This document shows, piece by piece, positions 62,330 to 64,000 of a stretch of 64,000 nt of DNA; positions within the stretch are counted from its first letter, which is position 1; each line of letters starts with the position of its first letter. The translations under genes and the position numbers were made by a program. A model generated the notes under the pieces. It did no database searches, had not been told where the DNA came from, and worked only from the letters and a program-made list of their open reading frames with translations. The DNA comes from Lachnospiraceae bacterium (GTDB lineage: Bacteria; Bacillota; Clostridia; Lachnospirales; Lachnospiraceae). The DNA lies in NCBI GenBank assembly GCA_011959925.1, contig BLMD01000260.1, forward strand, positions 1 through 64,000, given 5' to 3'.

Positions 62330-62358
62330 ATTTTGTAATACTTTTCTGCACTTGTCAA
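62330..62358 (-). promoter_or_regulatory. Promoter of the hydE-hydG-hydF unit
   Basis: TTGACA (62358-62353), 17-nt spacer, CAAAAT (62335-62330) on the minus strand, starting 4 bp after the DUF362 stop codon. Confidence 0.6.
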
Positions 62359-62361
62359 GTT

Positions 62362-63480
62362 TTAGATCTCGATCAGTTCATACTGATCCGTACCAAGTCC
62401 GATTTTGACGCTGTGCGCGATACAGCTTTCCCACTCCGTATCCGGGTGCGTCATATGAAAATGATCTTTGTGCGCCGTACATTCCTGCCGCGCCGCCTGT
62501 TCTGCCAAAACGCTGCCGGCTATGATCGGCTGGCGGTTGCAGGCGTCGGCACATGCTTTATCCAGCGCTACCGGGTCAAACGATGCGAACATGCCCACAT
62601 CCGGAATGATCGGAATATCGTTTTCGGCATGGCAGTCGCAATTCGGCGAAACGTCGCATACCAGCGCGATATGGAAACACGGCCGGTTCTGGCAGATCGC
62701 CTTTGTATACTCTGCCATCTTGCAGTTTAAGTTTTTATTGGACGCATCAAATGTAGCTTCGATCGCGTCTTTCGGGCAAACCCCGATACAGCGTCCGCAG
62801 CCCACGCATTTATCGTGATCGATCTTTGCTTTTTTGTCGGAAACGGTAACGCCCGTATGCGCGCATACCAGCGTGCAGCTTTTACATCCGATACATTTAT
62901 CCGCAGCAACGGTGGGCTTGCCGTCGCTGTGCATTTCCATCTTTCCGGCGCGCGAACCGCCGCCCATTCCGATATTTTTAATTGCGCCGCCGAAGCTTGT
63001 GGCCTCATGTCCTTTAAAATGCGTCAGAGAAATCAATATATCCGCATCCATAAGCGCACGTCCGACTTTTGCTTCTTTTACATATTCTCCGTTCACAGGA
63101 ACCAACGCTTCGTCCGTTCCCTTTAACCCGTCTGCAATGATGACCTGGCAGCCCGTCGTCATAGGAGAAAATCCGTTTGCATAAGCGGTATCCAGATGAT
63201 CAAGCGCATTTTTCCTGCTTCCTACATAAAGTGTATTACAGTCTGTCAAAAACGGCATGCCCCCTGCCTCTTTTACAACGTCGGCAACTACTTTGGCATA
63301 ATTGGGTCGTAAAAACGCAAGATTACCGTATTCTCCGAAATGAAGTTTAATTGCAGCGTACTTATCTTCAAAGTCGATCTCTTTGATTCCTGCCGTTATG
63401 ATCAGCCTGCGCAGTTTTGATAACAGATTTTCCGTAAAGCTGGTTTTAAATGTGGTAAAATATACTTTTGATTGTTCCAT
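62362..63480 (-). CDS. DUF362 protein with two 4Fe-4S ferredoxin motifs
   Basis: 372 residues from ATG 63480, whose extended ribosome binding site AAGGAGATGA ends 8 nt upstream. DUF362 core (KVYFTTFKTSFTENLLSKLR, KLHFGEYGNLAFLRPNYAKV, LISLTHFKGHEATSFGGAIK) with a bacterial 2[4Fe-4S] insert: CIGCKSCTLVCAHTGVTVSD and CVGCGRCIGVCPKDAIEATF. The C-terminal part (CDVSPNCDCHAENDIPIIPD) adds Cys residues. It is the ferredoxin-type protein often near hydrogenase or anaerobic electron-transfer genes. Its own promoter is at 63546-63518. Confidence 0.9.
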   Translation of the reverse strand: MEQSKVYFTTFKTSFTENLLSKLRRLIITAGIKEIDFEDKYAAIKLHFGEYGNLAFLRPNYAKVVADVVKEAGGMPFLTDCNTLYVGSRKNALDHLDTAYANGFSPMTTGCQVIIADGLKGTDEALVPVNGEYVKEAKVGRALMDADILISLTHFKGHEATSFGGAIKNIGMGGGSRAGKMEMHSDGKPTVAADKCIGCKSCTLVCAHTGVTVSDKKAKIDHDKCVGCGRCIGVCPKDAIEATFDASNKNLNCKMAEYTKAICQNRPCFHIALVCDVSPNCDCHAENDIPIIPDVGMFASFDPVALDKACADACNRQPIIAGSVLAEQAARQECTAHKDHFHMTHPDTEWESCIAHSVKIGLGTDQYELIEI

Positions 63481-63517
63481 ATCCGGCTTCATCTCCTTTT
63501 TGTTTTTCCTACCTAAT

Positions 63518-63546
63518 ATATTACTTGAAATCCGGCAAAATGTAAA
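63518..63546 (-). promoter_or_regulatory. Promoter of the DUF362 gene
   Basis: TTTACA (63546-63541), 17-nt spacer, TAATAT (63523-63518) on the minus strand. Confidence 0.65.
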
Positions 63547-63605
63547 CCGTGCGGACCGTTTTGTTTTGGACGCAATTTGGACACAAAATCTTAAAGAAAT
63601 CCTAA

Positions 63606-63634
63606 TTGAAAATGCGCTTTCTGTGCGGTATCAT
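63606..63634 (+). promoter_or_regulatory. Promoter of the lipoprotein gene at the right edge
   Basis: TTGAAA (63606-63611), 17-nt spacer, TATCAT (63629-63634), leaving about 35 nt before ATG 63675. Confidence 0.65.
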
Positions 63635-63674
63635 ACAATAATATATTTGAACGCTTTTCAACAGGAGGTTCCCT

Positions 63675-64000
63675 ATGCAAAAACGATATCAAAAATTTCT
63701 CTCTCTCCTTACCGTATTCTGCTGCATCTGTTTCACAGGCTGCAGTACAAAACAAACGTCTGTCTCGCCGGAATCCGAACCGGCTGCGACCGAGACGTCT
63801 CCGTCTGCATCTGTTTTGGACCATACGCAATCTGTATCGCCCGACGGCAAAGATCCCGCAGAATGCGCCTATGGCATCAAAATTACAGAAGAAACGCAGT
63901 CGCCTTCTTACACGGCGAAAAAAGACGCTTCCGTTACGGTATTGAAAGCGGACGCTTCTTATCCCGTGTTCGGCATCGAGGGAAATACCGAAGCTGCCGC
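63675..64000 (+). CDS. Lipoprotein, partial (3' end outside window)
   Basis: The gene enters at ATG 63675 (AGGAGGTTCCCT upstream) and is cut by the window edge after about 108 residues. Signal peptide MQKRYQKFLSLLTVFCCICF with lipobox FTGC (Cys 23). A Ser/Glu/Thr-rich linker follows, then the start of a globular domain with YTAKKDASVTVLKADASYPV and FGIEGNTEAA. That start recalls the DUF3298/DUF4163 surface domain (RsiV type), but too little is present to be sure. Confidence 0.75.
   Translation, partial: MQKRYQKFLSLLTVFCCICFTGCSTKQTSVSPESEPAATETSPSASVLDHTQSVSPDGKDPAECAYGIKITEETQSPSYTAKKDASVTVLKADASYPVFGIEGNTEAA

Noticed and set aside
63545..63600. Repeated GTCCAAA and ACCGT words between the divergent promoters
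   Set aside because: Too short and irregular to call an operator.
1..64000. tRNA, rRNA, CRISPR arrays, insertion sequences or prophage genes
   Set aside because: None were seen by eye: no repeat-spacer series, no transposase or integrase motif, no rRNA-like blocks. A tRNAscan or covariance search would be decisive.

Overview
The window looks like chromosomal DNA of an anaerobic, motile Firmicute of the Clostridia, most like the Lachnospiraceae. The evidence is: flagellin and FliS behind sigma-28-type promoters, the sporulation-lineage genes bofA and yaaL, [FeFe]-hydrogenase maturases HydE/F/G, a Tad/Flp pilus locus of the Gram-positive kind, many Gram-positive two-component systems, strong AGGAGG ribosome binding sites and moderate GC. 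No rRNA, tRNA, CRISPR array, insertion sequence or prophage was seen. The genus cannot be named from the sequence alone.

Left part (1-20 kb): a LytTR two-component pair cut by the window edge; a cobalamin-riboswitch unit (DUF4430 lipoprotein plus ECF S component) whose promoter lies in the end of an MCP/flavinylated-lipoprotein operon; an aldose-epimerase-like gene diverging from trpB2; a corrinoid-activase-like ASKHA protein; two small regulator/membrane units (PadR with a DUF1700-type protein, and a YtrA-type GntR with an ABC exporter), each with a clear palindromic operator; an XRE regulator; a YmfI-like reductase, pgi, an inactive-looking metallo-beta-lactamase-fold protein, murG and a HIT protein.

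Middle (20-38 kb): a sensor kinase, a flavodoxin-SCP2 fusion and a rhomboid protease, then a leftward Tad-like pilus operon running from about 31.7 kb to 22.7 kb (prepilin peptidase, TadZ/CpaE, CpaF, TadB, TadC, a 56-residue Flp pilin, a DUF5702 protein, a TadE-like protein with two Cys/His repeats, a second prepilin peptidase, a TadE-like protein and a DUF6382-FHA protein). Next come bofA and yaaL, then a flagellar segment: fliS, flagellin with a CsrA-type hairpin in its leader, and a 1047-residue flagellar-locus protein with internal repeats and a FliK-like end.

Right part (38-64 kb): a five-gene ABC system headed by a small secreted protein; an operon of aconitase-family hydratase, AI-2E-family permease, TPR/P-loop protein and glgB; a surface-glycan group (GtrII-like, AlgJ-like, MBOAT) next to an OmpR/VanS-type two-component system; the HydF-HydG-HydE maturases with a coiled-coil protein translationally coupled to hydF; a DUF362 ferredoxin; and the start of a lipoprotein gene at the right edge.

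The least described units are the ABC system with its secreted protein (37.9-41.9 kb), the repeat-containing flagellar giant (34.5-37.6 kb), the Cys/His-repeat TadE-like protein inside the Tad locus, the TPR/P-loop protein before glgB, and the B12-riboswitch DUF4430/ECF pair. Start codons were reassigned in many genes from ribosome binding sites and from overlap with the preceding gene.
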